Origin: Dyadobacter sp. CY312
GTDB lineage: Bacteria; Bacteroidota; Bacteroidia; Cytophagales; Spirosomataceae
DNA: 64,000 nt
Direction: 5' to 3'
NCBI RefSeq assembly: GCF_021390535.1
Contig: NZ_JAJUXG010000011.1
Coordinates: 357,788-421,787, forward strand
The notes under the pieces are model-generated. The model saw only the letters and a list, made by a program, of their open reading frames with translations, did not search any database and had not been told where the DNA came from. Position 1 is the stretch's first letter, and every line of letters begins with the position of its first letter. The translations under genes were made by a program, and so were the position numbers. Positions 17,012-26,498 of this stretch are shown piece by piece.

Positions 17012-18826
17012 ATGCAAGCAATTCGTAACATCGCAATTATTGCGCACGTTGACCACGGCAAAACAACATTGGTTGACAAAATCATTCACGCTTCAAAGTT
17101 ATTTCGCGATAACCAGGAGTTTGATGACCTTATTCTTGATAACAATGACCTTGAACGGGAACGTGGTATTACCATCACTTCTAAAAACGTATCTGTTCGT
17201 TACAAAGATTTCAAAATCAATGTAATTGATACTCCGGGTCACGCCGACTTTGGTGGCGAAGTGGAACGCGTACTTAAAATGGCGGATGGTGTTTTGCTTC
17301 TTGTGGATGCATTTGAAGGCCCAATGCCTCAAACTCGTTTCGTTTTGGGTAAAGCAATCGATCTTGGTTTGAAGCCGATCGTGGTTGTAAATAAAGTTGA
17401 CAAAGAAAACTGCCGTCCTGAAGAAGTTCAGGAAAACGTATTTGATTTGATGTTTAACCTTGGCGCTACTGAAGATCAGCTTGACTTCAAAACCGTTTAT
17501 GGTTCTTCAAAACAAGGCTGGATGGGTCCAGACTGGCAAAACCCAACTGACAACATTACTTATTTGCTTGATACCATCATTGAGTCAATCCCTGAACCGG
17601 TGATTGAAGAAGGTACTTTGCAAATGCAGATCACTTCTCTTGATTACAACGCATTCGTTGGCCGTATCGCTATCGGTCGTGTGAAACGCGGAACGATCAA
17701 GGAAGGACAGACATTGTCGCTTTGCAAAGCTGACGGTGTGATCAAAAAAGTGAAAGTAAAAGAACTTCAGACATTTGAAGGTCTTGGCCGTGTGAAAGTA
17801 GCGGAAGTTACTGCCGGTGATATTTGCGCAGTGACTGGTATTGAAGATTTCGAAATTGGTGATACCATCGCTGATCTTGAAAACCCAGAGCCAATCGCTC
17901 GTATTGCTGTTGATGAGCCAACCATGAACATGTTGTTCACCATCAACAACTCTCCTTTCTTTGGTAAAGAAGGTAAATTCGTAACATCACGTCATCTTCG
18001 TGATCGTCTGTTGAAAGAAACAGAGAAAAACCTTGCACTTCGTGTAGAGCCAACGGATACAGAAGATAAATTCCTTGTATTTGGACGTGGTATTCTTCAC
18101 TTGTCAGTTTTGATAGAAACGATGCGTCGTGAAGGTTATGAATTACAATTGGGTCAGCCACAGGTATTGTTCAAAACAGACGAAAACGGTGAGCGTTTGG
18201 AGCCAATCGAAACATTGGTTGTAGATGTACCAGAATCAACTGCCGGAAAAGTGATCGAATTGGCAACACAGCGTAAAGGTGAGTTATTGATCATGGAACC
18301 AAAAGGAGATTTGCAACACCTTGAATTCCTTATTCCTTCAAGAGGTTTGATCGGTCTTCGTTCTAACGTATTGACTTCTACACAAGGAGAAGCGGTTATG
18401 ACACACCGTTTCAAAGAATTCGGATCATTCCGTGGCCCAATCCCAGGACGTATCAGTGGATCGATCATTTCGAAAAACACTGGACCTGCAACAGGTTATA
18501 CAATTGACAAACTACAAGATCGCGGACGTTTCTTCGTGGAACCAGGTGATGAAATATACGGCGGACAGGTAATTGGAGAACATAACCGTCCAAACGATAT
18601 CGTTGTAAACTTACAGGAAGCGAAAAAATTGACCAACATGCGTGCTTCTGGTACGGATGATGGACTAAGAATTGCTCCAAAAATCAATTTCTCTCTGGAA
18701 GAATCTATGGAATACATCCAAAAGGATGAGTACCTGGAAGTTACGCCGCTTAACATGCGTATGCGTAAGATCTACCTGGAAGAAAACGATCGCAAGAGAT
18801 ATGGTGCCAAAATGGAAATGGTATAA
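17012..18826 (+). CDS. typA: translational GTPase TypA/BipA
   Basis: The 604-residue protein starts MQAIRNIAIIAHVDHGKTTL, the normal BipA N-terminus, so ATG 17012 is preferred over the TTG at 16997. The GTPase motifs are AHVDHGKT (11-18), RGITI, DTPGH and NKVD; they are followed by the beta-barrel domain, two EF-G-like domains (RGILHLSVLIETMRREGYE) and the BipA-specific C-terminal domain (LRIAPKINFSLEESMEYI). BipA binds 70S ribosomes and helps large-subunit assembly and growth under stress and cold. Codon use is strongly biased, as expected for a highly expressed gene. A terminator follows. Confidence 0.98.
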   Translation: MQAIRNIAIIAHVDHGKTTLVDKIIHASKLFRDNQEFDDLILDNNDLERERGITITSKNVSVRYKDFKINVIDTPGHADFGGEVERVLKMADGVLLLVDAFEGPMPQTRFVLGKAIDLGLKPIVVVNKVDKENCRPEEVQENVFDLMFNLGATEDQLDFKTVYGSSKQGWMGPDWQNPTDNITYLLDTIIESIPEPVIEEGTLQMQITSLDYNAFVGRIAIGRVKRGTIKEGQTLSLCKADGVIKKVKVKELQTFEGLGRVKVAEVTAGDICAVTGIEDFEIGDTIADLENPEPIARIAVDEPTMNMLFTINNSPFFGKEGKFVTSRHLRDRLLKETEKNLALRVEPTDTEDKFLVFGRGILHLSVLIETMRREGYELQLGQPQVLFKTDENGERLEPIETLVVDVPESTAGKVIELATQRKGELLIMEPKGDLQHLEFLIPSRGLIGLRSNVLTSTQGEAVMTHRFKEFGSFRGPIPGRISGSIISKNTGPATGYTIDKLQDRGRFFVEPGDEIYGGQVIGEHNRPNDIVVNLQEAKKLTNMRASGTDDGLRIAPKINFSLEESMEYIQKDEYLEVTPLNMRMRKIYLEENDRKRYGAKMEMV

Positions 18827-18854
18827 CCATAAAGTTTTTCAAGTTAGAGAAGTT

Positions 18855-18888
18855 AAAAAAGGAAGCGCATTTTGCGTTTCCTTTTTTT
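18855..18888 (+). terminator. rho-independent terminator after typA
   Basis: GGAAGCGCA and TGCGTTTCC pair (one wobble), flanked by an A run on the left and seven T on the right. Confidence 0.85.
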
Positions 18889-18937
18889 GTTTTTGATTGC
18901 TTTTTTTAGCCACGAATTAACACGAATAGGAATTTTT

Positions 18938-18966
18938 CGCCTTCGTTTGCGTCTTCACAAACGAAT
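18938..18966. repeat. GTG-N4-CAC hairpin repeat, copy 1
   Basis: Arms TTCGTTTGCG and CACAAACGAA around a 4-base TCTT loop, one mismatch. It is a degenerate copy of the element at 19304-19327. Confidence 0.6.
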
Positions 18967-19010
18967 CGCACTAATTCAGTAACATGAATTTACTTTGCAT
19001 GATCATATTT

Positions 19011-19039
19011 CTGCCTTCGTTTGTGTCCTCCCAAACGAA
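19011..19039. repeat. GTG-N4-CAC hairpin repeat, copy 2
   Basis: Arms TTCGTTTGTG and CCCAAACGAA around TCCT, one mismatch; preceded by GCC as in copies 1 and 3. It sits at the 3' side of the small gene at 19054-19269. Confidence 0.6.
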
Positions 19040-19053
19040 CCCTATTCCTTCAC

Positions 19054-19269
19054 TCAGATCTTGTAATTTCCCTTCTTAGAATAACGGTTTTGAATTAATG
19101 AACCAATAAAAGCAAACGCAAATCCTGATAAAACAGACATAATGACAACAATGCCCGGAGCAAGCTCATCCGATGGTGGAACATGATCGAGGATGATCAA
19201 TTTAAACATAAAAAGAAAGCCACTTACACCAAATAGAAATCCGCTGATTACACCAATCTTGTTTTGCAT
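19054..19269 (-). CDS. small two-helix membrane protein
   Basis: A 71-residue product with two hydrophobic segments (about residues 5-26 and 39-62) and a basic C-terminus (NRYSKKGNYKI). No family was recognised. The composition and spacing of helices look protein-like, and the gene sits between two hairpin repeats with no obvious partner. Its reality is likely but not certain because no conserved motif supports it. Confidence 0.5.
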   Translation of the reverse strand: MQNKIGVISGFLFGVSGFLFMFKLIILDHVPPSDELAPGIVVIMSVLSGFAFAFIGSLIQNRYSKKGNYKI

Positions 19270-19299
19270 AATCGATAATGGTTAAGATTAAACAAATTT

Positions 19300-19328
19300 C
19301 GCCTTCGTTTGTGTCTCCACAAACGAAC
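19300..19328. repeat. GTG-N4-CAC hairpin repeat, copy 3
   Basis: A perfect 10-bp stem TTCGTTTGTG / CACAAACGAA with a TCTC loop. Confidence 0.65.
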
Positions 19329-19335
19329 TCTTATT

Positions 19336-19373
19336 CCTTCGCCACGGTCATTTGTGAGGACACAAACCACGGC
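19336..19373. repeat. GTG-N4-CAC hairpin repeat, copy 4 (degenerate)
   Basis: CCTTCGCCACGGTCATTTGTG-type sequence with AGGA loop and CACAAACCACGGC; the same flanks as copy 5 but with arm changes, so only the inner TTTGTG/CACAAA pairs fully. Confidence 0.55.
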
Positions 19374-19459
19374 TGCAATCCTCAAAGATAATTGAATTTA
19401 CTTTGTTATTCAAAGTACTTTTATTTATACTTTTGTGTCACTAAAAACATAATCCTAAA

Positions 19460-19498
19460 CCTTCGCTCTGGTCGTTTGTGAGGACACAAACGACGGCG
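19460..19498. repeat. GTG-N4-CAC hairpin repeat, copy 5
   Basis: A perfect 10-bp stem GTCGTTTGTG / CACAAACGAC with AGGA loop (19471-19494), flanked by CCTTCGCTCTG and GGCGAC. Relative to copies 1-3 it lies in the opposite orientation. Confidence 0.65.
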
Positions 19499-19561
19499 AC
19501 AATAACTCCTTAACTTCCCATTTCTAACTACTTAACTACTTCCCGAAAATAACTTCTCCCT

Positions 19562-22006
19562 TCAAAGCCTCCCCTTCTCATCATCCGAAGCATTGTCATT
19601 ATGCCTGCGTTTTCTTGCAAATGTATCTTTCCCGAAGCGGTAGGTGAAAGCTACTCCAATTCGTTGTGTGTTGGTCTCGTTAGTTTGGAAATACTCAGAT
19701 TGGAACAAGCTGATTGACTTGTTGTGGTAGACCCAGGAATGGAAAATATCGTTTGCGGATATACGAATGCTGCCTTTTCCGTCCCAAATTCTCTTTTGAA
19801 TAGAAGCATTCAGAATATACATGCCCTTCGTCACGGCCTGCGCTACGAAATCCCGGCTGGCGTAATATCCGCCAAATTCCGCGCTTACGGTTTTGCTCAA
19901 AGTGAAATAATTGTTGAGTTCCAGTCTGGCTATGTTGGTATTAAAATCCAGACTTGCTCCTTGCGAAACTCCCCGGATGCCGATTCTTGAAAGCCGCAGC
20001 GTTGTATTGGTATACCACCATTTGGTCACCTGGCTATTCACACTCGTGTTCAACAGCAGCATGTAACCTCCTTTGATGTTATCCGGACGATTCAAAAAAA
20101 TACTGTCGACAATCAGCGTTGCAGGTAATATGGTATTTGTAAATTTGTTATAACTCAAACCCATATTCAGGATTTGCTTGTGCTGGTATTTAAGCTCTAA
20201 TCTATTTTGGTATTGCGGATTGATATCCGGGTTTCCCGAACTATATGTATACTGATCTCTTTGAAAAACAAATGGATTCAACAACTGATAATTGGGCCGG
20301 CTGATTCTTCTGACTGCCATCAGCACAAATGTATTTTTCCCGTTGTCATCCAGTTTGTAACTCACAAAAGCACTTGGAAAAAATCCTGTGTAGTTTTTGG
20401 TAAACTTCACTCCTGCCACTTCCTCATTGCCCAATTGATTTCCTTCAATCTGCGTATTTTCAACACGTAGACCTAATTGTGCTCCAAATCGTTTCCACGA
20501 TTTTTGTCCATTCAGATAAACCGCATTGATGTTTTCCTGGTATTTAAAATGGTTGGAATTGCCGTTGTCGATCACCTGTGTTCCATCCTTCAAATTATAG
20601 AAATCAAACACATTGTCGTTGTTGATCAAACTGGATTTGAAACCTGCTTCAATTTTCCCTTTGTTTTTCAACGGATGCACATAATCTGCTTTGGCGGTGT
20701 AAATGTTGATGTTCGAAGGAGTCAAATAGACGAAATCGGTTCGGTTGATCAGCGATTCATTCCGATTAAAAGTGAGGTTTTGTAGCATTTGATTCCCCTT
20801 GTTTACATAATGCAGATAATTCACATCAGCCGAAAGTTCACGACCCGAAGTATTGAACTTATGTAACATGTTCAAATTTAGACCAGTATTGGTTCTTTTA
20901 TCACCACCAACTGTACTTCCTGAACCTGCCAGTTCCAGCATACGATCCACATTGTAATTCTTGCTTTCATATTCAAAAATTCCATTTCTGTTTGTTCTGT
21001 TCAAGTTGACAATCAGGCCCAAGGTTGTTTTCGAAGTGGCAGCGAAATCCAGTCCAAAATTACCGTTCAAACCTTTATTTTTATACACCTGATCATTCAC
21101 CAGATTCACCGTGGAAATGAGTTTTGACGAAGCATCGTAAAACCGTCTGTCGTAAATATCCAGTGCATAATTTTTTTCGTAATTATAACCCAAATTGGCG
21201 AACACATTTACCTTTTTCTGACTGTAATTCAGGTTCAAAGCATCGTTGTTTCGGGCGTATTTCCCTTGTGTCAAACCCATGGACACACTTCCTGTAAATC
21301 CACCAGCTCTGTTCTTTTTCAAACGAATGTTGATTACCGCATTACCGGCAGCGTCGTATTTCGCCGAAGGATTGTCGATCAGTTCAATTTTATCCAGCAA
21401 TCCGCCAGGAAGTGATTTGAGATACGCCGCCAGATCCTGTCCAGACATGTAGGTACTTCGGCCATCAATCAAAACCATCACGCCGCTCTTCCCATTCAGG
21501 CTAATTTCTCCACTACTCCCAATCGAAATTCCCGGCGTTTTTTCCAAAACCTCCATGGTATTGCTCGTCGCACTGCTGATCATCGATTCCACGTTCACAA
21601 TCGTTTTATCAATATCCTGCTCAATCAGCGGCTTTTTTGCTTTCACCGTAACCTCTTTTAATTCAACACTTTTGGCAGGTAGCAAAATGATGGCCGGTAA
21701 AACAATCGTATTCTGCACATCGCTGATTGTGAGCGGTACACTTACAAATTCCTTTTGCCCCAGCGAGGTAATAGCGAGCAAGTAGCTATTGTTTTGCAGA
21801 TTAACGAACTGGAATTTCCCGTTCCCATCGGTCACATCCCCCGCGACCATAGCAGAATCTATGGCTTGCAACAAACGTACGGTTGATCCCGGCAACACTT
21901 CGTTACTTGCGTCTTTCACCACACCCGAGATCATTTTGCCGGATGATTGCGCGTAAATGGTGTTTGACAAAAACAGTATGATTAATAAATTGGCTAACGT
22001 TTTCAT
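19562..22006 (-). CDS. outer-membrane beta-barrel receptor with carboxypeptidase-regulatory domain
   Basis: The 814-residue protein has a signal peptide (cleavage near TIYAQ, residue 20), a carboxypeptidase-regulatory-like domain (about 25-105), a short plug-like domain (about 120-230: NTMEVLEKTPGISIGSSGEISLNGKSGVMVLIDG) and a C-terminal barrel of the OMP_b-brl_3 type (about 380-790). It has no obvious TonB box, so active transport is uncertain. The very C-terminus is basic (ARKRRHNDNASDDEKGRL). It lies divergent to the LytS/LytTR pair at 22250-24084 with a 243-base gap, the usual arrangement for a regulated receptor. Confidence 0.9.
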   Translation of the reverse strand: MKTLANLLIILFLSNTIYAQSSGKMISGVVKDASNEVLPGSTVRLLQAIDSAMVAGDVTDGNGKFQFVNLQNNSYLLAITSLGQKEFVSVPLTISDVQNTIVLPAIILLPAKSVELKEVTVKAKKPLIEQDIDKTIVNVESMISSATSNTMEVLEKTPGISIGSSGEISLNGKSGVMVLIDGRSTYMSGQDLAAYLKSLPGGLLDKIELIDNPSAKYDAAGNAVINIRLKKNRAGGFTGSVSMGLTQGKYARNNDALNLNYSQKKVNVFANLGYNYEKNYALDIYDRRFYDASSKLISTVNLVNDQVYKNKGLNGNFGLDFAATSKTTLGLIVNLNRTNRNGIFEYESKNYNVDRMLELAGSGSTVGGDKRTNTGLNLNMLHKFNTSGRELSADVNYLHYVNKGNQMLQNLTFNRNESLINRTDFVYLTPSNINIYTAKADYVHPLKNKGKIEAGFKSSLINNDNVFDFYNLKDGTQVIDNGNSNHFKYQENINAVYLNGQKSWKRFGAQLGLRVENTQIEGNQLGNEEVAGVKFTKNYTGFFPSAFVSYKLDDNGKNTFVLMAVRRISRPNYQLLNPFVFQRDQYTYSSGNPDINPQYQNRLELKYQHKQILNMGLSYNKFTNTILPATLIVDSIFLNRPDNIKGGYMLLLNTSVNSQVTKWWYTNTTLRLSRIGIRGVSQGASLDFNTNIARLELNNYFTLSKTVSAEFGGYYASRDFVAQAVTKGMYILNASIQKRIWDGKGSIRISANDIFHSWVYHNKSISLFQSEYFQTNETNTQRIGVAFTYRFGKDTFARKRRHNDNASDDEKGRL

Positions 22007-22249
22007 GGCTGTGTTTCAATTGCTTATTGTATGAAGCAAATATTGGCCATGGAAACCGCTACATAAAAAAATAGTGTTGTAACTTCCCAAATCACTGACG
22101 GAATGTGGTTTTACCGTGTCAAAATATTTGATCAGCCATTTTCCTGTTTCTGTCAGGAATTTCAAATCGTTCAACAGTGATTTTTATAGTGACCGACAAA
22201 AACAGACACCTTTGTAGCCATTCATCAACAAAGGCAAACTGAAAAGCAG

Positions 22250-23287
22250 ATGATCAAAGTAAAAGGGATTGACGAAAGCGATTTTAAATTAGGACTTTAC
22301 ACGATTCTCACCGGAGTTGCAGGAGCCATCATGTGGTTTGCAATCCATTTTTATGCGGAGGCTGTTGGTACAGGCGAGGTTGAAATTGTGGCAACAATTG
22401 GTGCAGGTTTTTTCCTTATTAGTGTTTTTTTGGGTCGTTATCTCACTGAATTTTGGCTTAATCGTGGCGGAAGAATTTCTTATGAAATACTGATAGCCCT
22501 TGGCGTGACGATTGTCGTATGTATTGCCTGGATTTTTTACCATGGCGACCGCCCGTTTGTCAACCGCCCCGCACTTAATTTGCTCATGTATTGGTTGCCA
22601 TTTCTGCTGGCAAGTACCCTTCTTGGCATATTTGTAAAAATGGCCCGGCACATCGGACAAGATGAGCTGAAAGAAGCCCAGACGCTTGCGGCACATAGCC
22701 AGAGTGAACTACATCTCCTGCAATCTCAGCTCAGCCCACATTTTTTGTTTAATACACTCAATAATCTGTACGGACTGTCGATCACCCAGCACGAGAAAAT
22801 TCCGCCTTTGCTGCTAAAACTATCCGAATTGCTGCGCTATTCCGTCTACGATTCTGCTGAAACCTTTGTTCCACTTAAAGATGAACTAGCCTACATTGAC
22901 AATTACATTGAATTTGAAAAAATAAGAATCGGCGACAGGCTCGTGTTGAACACAGACATTGAAAAGGTAAGCGATGCTTCAATCAAAATTGCACCGATGT
23001 TATTGATCGTTTTCATCGAAAATGCTTTCAAACATTCCAAAAACACAGCCGATGAAAAGATTTTCATCAATCTTTCTCTCAAAATCTGGGGCAATTCCAT
23101 TTTGTTTTATGCCAAAAATTCGCATCAGAAAAAAGAGGAAGAAGTTTCTGTTATCAATAAAAGCAGTGGTTTTGGATTAGTCAACGTAAACAAAAGACTC
23201 CAATTACTTTACCCAAAGCAGCATGAACTCGAAATCGAAAACGAGGAAACAAGTTATATTGTGAATCTGAAATTGAAAATAAAGTGA
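22250..23287 (+). CDS. LytS/YpdA-type sensor histidine kinase
   Basis: The 345-residue protein has four hydrophobic segments in its first 135 residues, then the His_kinase domain with phospho-acceptor His164 in QSQLSPHFLFNTLNNLYGL, and an HATPase domain (N box VFIENAFKHS, G box SGFGLVNVNKRL). Kinases of this class phosphorylate LytTR-domain response regulators; the regulator follows 89 bases downstream. The stimulus is unknown, as the sensor part is only the membrane region. It may control the divergent beta-barrel receptor gene. Confidence 0.95.
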   Translation: MIKVKGIDESDFKLGLYTILTGVAGAIMWFAIHFYAEAVGTGEVEIVATIGAGFFLISVFLGRYLTEFWLNRGGRISYEILIALGVTIVVCIAWIFYHGDRPFVNRPALNLLMYWLPFLLASTLLGIFVKMARHIGQDELKEAQTLAAHSQSELHLLQSQLSPHFLFNTLNNLYGLSITQHEKIPPLLLKLSELLRYSVYDSAETFVPLKDELAYIDNYIEFEKIRIGDRLVLNTDIEKVSDASIKIAPMLLIVFIENAFKHSKNTADEKIFINLSLKIWGNSILFYAKNSHQKKEEEVSVINKSSGFGLVNVNKRLQLLYPKQHELEIENEETSYIVNLKLKIK

Positions 23288-23376
23288 GGCAAGGGCATTG
23301 GGAAAGGAGCCAGGGGAGAAAGTAGCACAACTATACTTTGATAGACAACCAAGCTAATCGCTCACAGCTAAAAAAC

Positions 23377-24084
23377 ATGAAATTCAACTGCCTGATCGTC
23401 GATGACGAGCCCATTGCGAGAGATATTATAAAAACATATTGCGGGCATTTGCCGTACCTGAATATTGTGGCTTCCAGCGGCAACGCATTGGAAGCCAAAG
23501 CCATTTTGCATCAGCACAAAATTGATATTTTGTTTCTGGACATCAACATGCCGGTGATGGATGGCGTAACTTTTTTGAAAACACTAAAAAATCCACCGCA
23601 AGTCATTTTCACGACTGCATACAAAGAATACGCCCTGGACGCTTTCGAACTTTCCGCCTGTGACTATTTATTAAAACCGTTTTCCCTTGAACGCTTTATC
23701 GTTGCCGTTGATAAGGCAATGGAAAGACTACAAGCTCAGCCCCTATCTGTTCCGGAAAATACTGACAGCAAAACAGAGGATTATATTTTTATAAAAACTG
23801 ATGGTAAAATTTTCAAAATCCTGCATCAGGATTTGCTGTATGCGGAAGCGAGCGGGAATTATACCAAAATTGTTACCACACAGAACACCCTGCTCCCGGC
23901 CATGACTTTTTCCAGTTTTGAGGAGCTGCTGCCCAAGTCGCTCTTCCTGAGAATCCACCGATCGTTCATTATCAACAAATCCAAAATTGATCACATCGAG
24001 GGAAACCGACTGTTTATTAACAAAACGGAGATTCCTATTGGTAGTAATTACAGAGAAGGTTTTTTGAGGGAACTGGGATTGTAG
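23377..24084 (+). CDS. LytTR-family response regulator
   Basis: With the ATG at 23377 the product has 235 residues; the TTG at 23338 would add 13 residues unlike the family. The receiver domain (about 3-120) has the acidic pair Asp9-Asp10, phospho-acceptor Asp55 (LFLDINMPVMDG) and conserved Lys in LLKPFSLERF. The LytTR DNA-binding domain (about 138-235) contains SFEELLP and FLRIHRSFIINKSKI. It is the cognate partner of the kinase just upstream. An ACAGCTA-type intergenic element precedes the start codon. Confidence 0.95.
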   Translation: MKFNCLIVDDEPIARDIIKTYCGHLPYLNIVASSGNALEAKAILHQHKIDILFLDINMPVMDGVTFLKTLKNPPQVIFTTAYKEYALDAFELSACDYLLKPFSLERFIVAVDKAMERLQAQPLSVPENTDSKTEDYIFIKTDGKIFKILHQDLLYAEASGNYTKIVTTQNTLLPAMTFSSFEELLPKSLFLRIHRSFIINKSKIDHIEGNRLFINKTEIPIGSNYREGFLRELGL

Positions 24085-24099
24085 GTTATGCATGTTAAA

Positions 24100-24712
24100 G
24101 ATTTCACGCAAAGCAAAAAAGAAGAGCAAAGACCGCAGAGAATTCAACTTCGCGCTCTTTGAGCTCCTTTGCACCTTTGCGTGAAACTCTTTTTCTTCTT
24201 GCATTCCAAAGTTGTGCAGGTCTAAGATTTCACGCAAAGCAAAAGAAGTTAAAGGCAAAGACCACTAAGTTCTTGTTCTCTGCGACCTTTGCTCTCCTTT
24301 GCACCTTTGCGTGAAACTCTTTTCCTTCTTGCATTCCAAAGCTGTGCAAGTCTAAGATTTCACGCAAAGCAAAAGAAGTTAAAGGCAAAGACCGCTAAGT
24401 TCTTGTTCTGTGCGACCTTTGCTCTCCTTTGCATCTTTGCGTGAAACTCTTTTCCTTCTTGCATTCCAAAGCTGTGCAAGTCTAAGATTTCACGCAAAGC
24501 AAAAGAAGTTAAAGGCAAAGACCGCTAAGTTCTTGTTCTCTGCGACCTTTGCTCTCCTTTGCATCTTTGCGTGAAACTCTTTTCCTTCTTGCATTCCAAA
24601 GCTGTGCAAGTCTAAGATTTCACGCAAAGCAAAAAAGAAGTTAAAGGCAAAGACCACTAAGTTCTTGTTCTCTGCGACCTTTGCTCTCCTTTGCATCTTT
24701 GCGTGAAACTTT
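24100..24712. repeat. five-unit tandem array of ~130-bp inverted-repeat units
   Basis: Five units begin with ATTTCACGCAAAGC at 24101, 24227, 24357, 24487 and 24617; the steps are 126, 130, 130 and 130 bases. Each unit ends with CTTTGCGTGAAAC, the reverse complement of its start, so every unit can fold into a long stem. Units 2-5 are nearly identical, differing at a few positions (ACCACTAAG/ACCGCTAAG, GCACC/GCATC), while unit 1 is diverged. The CACGCAAAG/CTTTGCGTG sequence is a known type of intergenic repeat in Bacteroidota. A minus-strand frame through it is an artefact. Confidence 0.9.
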
Positions 24713-24901
24713 TTTATTTTTCCTCCTTTCAATAAAAATCTTTAAAACTTTCCCATTTTCTTCCATTCCAAAAAACCCTCAAAATCTTCCAACAAATTTG
24801 GATAATTGGCATAATTCTATTCAATCATTTTTAGGTTGATGAAGAGCTTAAAACAATCTACTTTTTGTATTTTATTGTATCATTTCAAGAATATTTAGTT
24901 T

Positions 24902-24934
24902 TTTGTTTTTATCTGCCTAAATACTGTATGTTTG
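24902..24934 (+). promoter_or_regulatory. Bacteroidota promoter for the glutamate-type dehydrogenase gene
   Basis: TTTG (24902-24905), 21 bases, then TATGTTTG (24927-24934): both elements of the Bacteroidota consensus are present near standard spacing. The leader would be about 55 bases. The stretch 24713-24995 is otherwise AT-rich with nothing else seen. Confidence 0.6.
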
Positions 24935-24995
24935 TGTTGATAATTCTGTTAAATTCATTAACATACTTAATATCAGGATTTTAATTTAAATAAAG

Positions 24996-26270
24996 ATGTC
25001 GTATATAGAACCTGCTCCAATTAAGGATAAAGAGAATCCGTTGGAGTCCATGATGCAGCGATTTGACAAAGCCGTTGAGCTTTTGGGAATTTCCGAAGAG
25101 ATGTATCATATCCTGAAAGTTCCGCGTAAACAAGTCATTGTTGGTCTGCCCGTGACGATGGATTCCGGCGAAATCCGGACTTTTGAAGGTTACCGCGTTA
25201 TACATTCCACCATTTTAGGGCCAAGTAAAGGCGGGATTCGTTTCGATCCTGCTGTGAACCTGGATGAAGTAAGAGCACTTGCGGCCTGGATGACCTGGAA
25301 ATGCGCGGTTGTAGATATTCCCTACGGTGGTGCAAAAGGAGGTGTTGCTTGTAATCCTCGTGAAATGTCTGCCGGTGAAATGGAGCGATTGATGCGTGCA
25401 TATACAACGGCGATGCTGGATGTTTTCGGACCGGATCAGGACATTCCTGCACCGGATATGGGAACCGGTCCACGCGAAATGGCCTGGCTTATGGACGAAT
25501 ATTCCAAAGCAAAAGGCATGACAATTCCTGCTGTCGTGACCGGAAAACCGCTTGTTTTGGGCGGATCATTGGGACGTACTGAAGCTACCGGTCGTGGTGT
25601 AATGGTGTCAGCTTTGGCAGGTATGGAGAAATTGAGGATCAATCCTTATCGTGCGACTGCTGTGGTGCAGGGTTTCGGAAATGTGGGTTCACATGCGGCC
25701 TCACTGTTGAGAGAACGTGGTGTGGCAATTCATGCGATCAGCGATATTTCCGGCGCGTATTACAACGACAAAGGAATTGACATTGACGCGGCAATCAGTT
25801 ACCGCGACAATAATAAAGGTTCATTGGAAGGTTTTGCAGGAGCGGAAATGATATCAGGAGATGATATTTTCACAATTCCGGTTGATGTGCTGGTTCCGGC
25901 TGCCAAGGAAGATGTAATCACAAGAAAAAATGTTGAAAGCATTCAGGCAAAAATGATTGTTGAAGGTGCGAACGGACCGACGTCTTTCAGAGCCGATGAC
26001 ATCATCAATGACAAGGGAATTATGGTTGTTCCGGATATTTTGGCCAACGCTGGTGGAGTTACGGTTTCGTATTTCGAATGGGTTCAAAACCGAATCGGAT
26101 ACAAATGGACGCTTGAACGTGTAAACCGCCGTACAGACCGGATTATGAAAGATTCGTTTGATAAGGTTTACGAAACTTCGTTGAAATATAAAGTATCGCT
26201 TCGTATTGCAGCATACATTGTTGCGATTGACAAAGTGTCCAGTACTTACAAGTACCGCGGAGGTTTTTAA
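24996..26270 (+). CDS. Glu/Leu/Phe/Val-type amino acid dehydrogenase (glutamate dehydrogenase-like)
   Basis: The 424-residue protein shows the substrate domain with GPSKGGIRFDP (75-85; Lys78), Lys102 (MTWKCAV) and PYGGAKGG (109-116; catalytic Lys114), followed by an NAD(P)-binding domain with GFGNVGSHAA (about 225-234). These enzymes interconvert glutamate and 2-oxoglutarate with ammonia. The length and the AYTTAMLDVFGPDQDIPAPDMGT segment fit bacterial glutamate dehydrogenases of the roughly 420-residue class. Coenzyme preference cannot be told by eye. A promoter lies upstream and a strong terminator downstream, so the gene seems monocistronic. Confidence 0.95.
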   Translation: MSYIEPAPIKDKENPLESMMQRFDKAVELLGISEEMYHILKVPRKQVIVGLPVTMDSGEIRTFEGYRVIHSTILGPSKGGIRFDPAVNLDEVRALAAWMTWKCAVVDIPYGGAKGGVACNPREMSAGEMERLMRAYTTAMLDVFGPDQDIPAPDMGTGPREMAWLMDEYSKAKGMTIPAVVTGKPLVLGGSLGRTEATGRGVMVSALAGMEKLRINPYRATAVVQGFGNVGSHAASLLRERGVAIHAISDISGAYYNDKGIDIDAAISYRDNNKGSLEGFAGAEMISGDDIFTIPVDVLVPAAKEDVITRKNVESIQAKMIVEGANGPTSFRADDIINDKGIMVVPDILANAGGVTVSYFEWVQNRIGYKWTLERVNRRTDRIMKDSFDKVYETSLKYKVSLRIAAYIVAIDKVSSTYKYRGGF

Positions 26271-26296
26271 TTTAGATTTTGATTTAGAAGATATGG

Positions 26297-26327
26297 GGAG
26301 AAAGTCAATCGGCTTTCTCCTTTTTTT
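26297..26327 (+). terminator. rho-independent terminator after the dehydrogenase gene
   Basis: GGAGAAAG and CTTTCTCC pair around a short loop, followed by seven T. Confidence 0.88.
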
Positions 26328-26498
26328 GTTTATATGCATTCAATATTACCTGAATATTAAGAAAGCGACCCTTTAAGAAATAAATCCATCAGATTAGTAA
26401 CTTTATAGATTATTTGAAACTCCTAATCAAGGGCTTCAAATGCTAAATTTTAAAATAAGCCTAAAGCTGGCTGCCAAAAGCCAACAGCTACATTCAAC

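Noticed and set aside
24100..24712. Array considered as CRISPR
   Set aside because: Repeat units are 130 bases, near-identical throughout and without short repeats alternating with unique spacers; no cas genes.
24490..24732. 80-residue minus-strand frame through the 130-bp repeats
   Set aside because: It only reads the tandem repeat twice; the protein is the same phrase repeated. Such frames are common artefacts of CACGCAAAG-type repeats.
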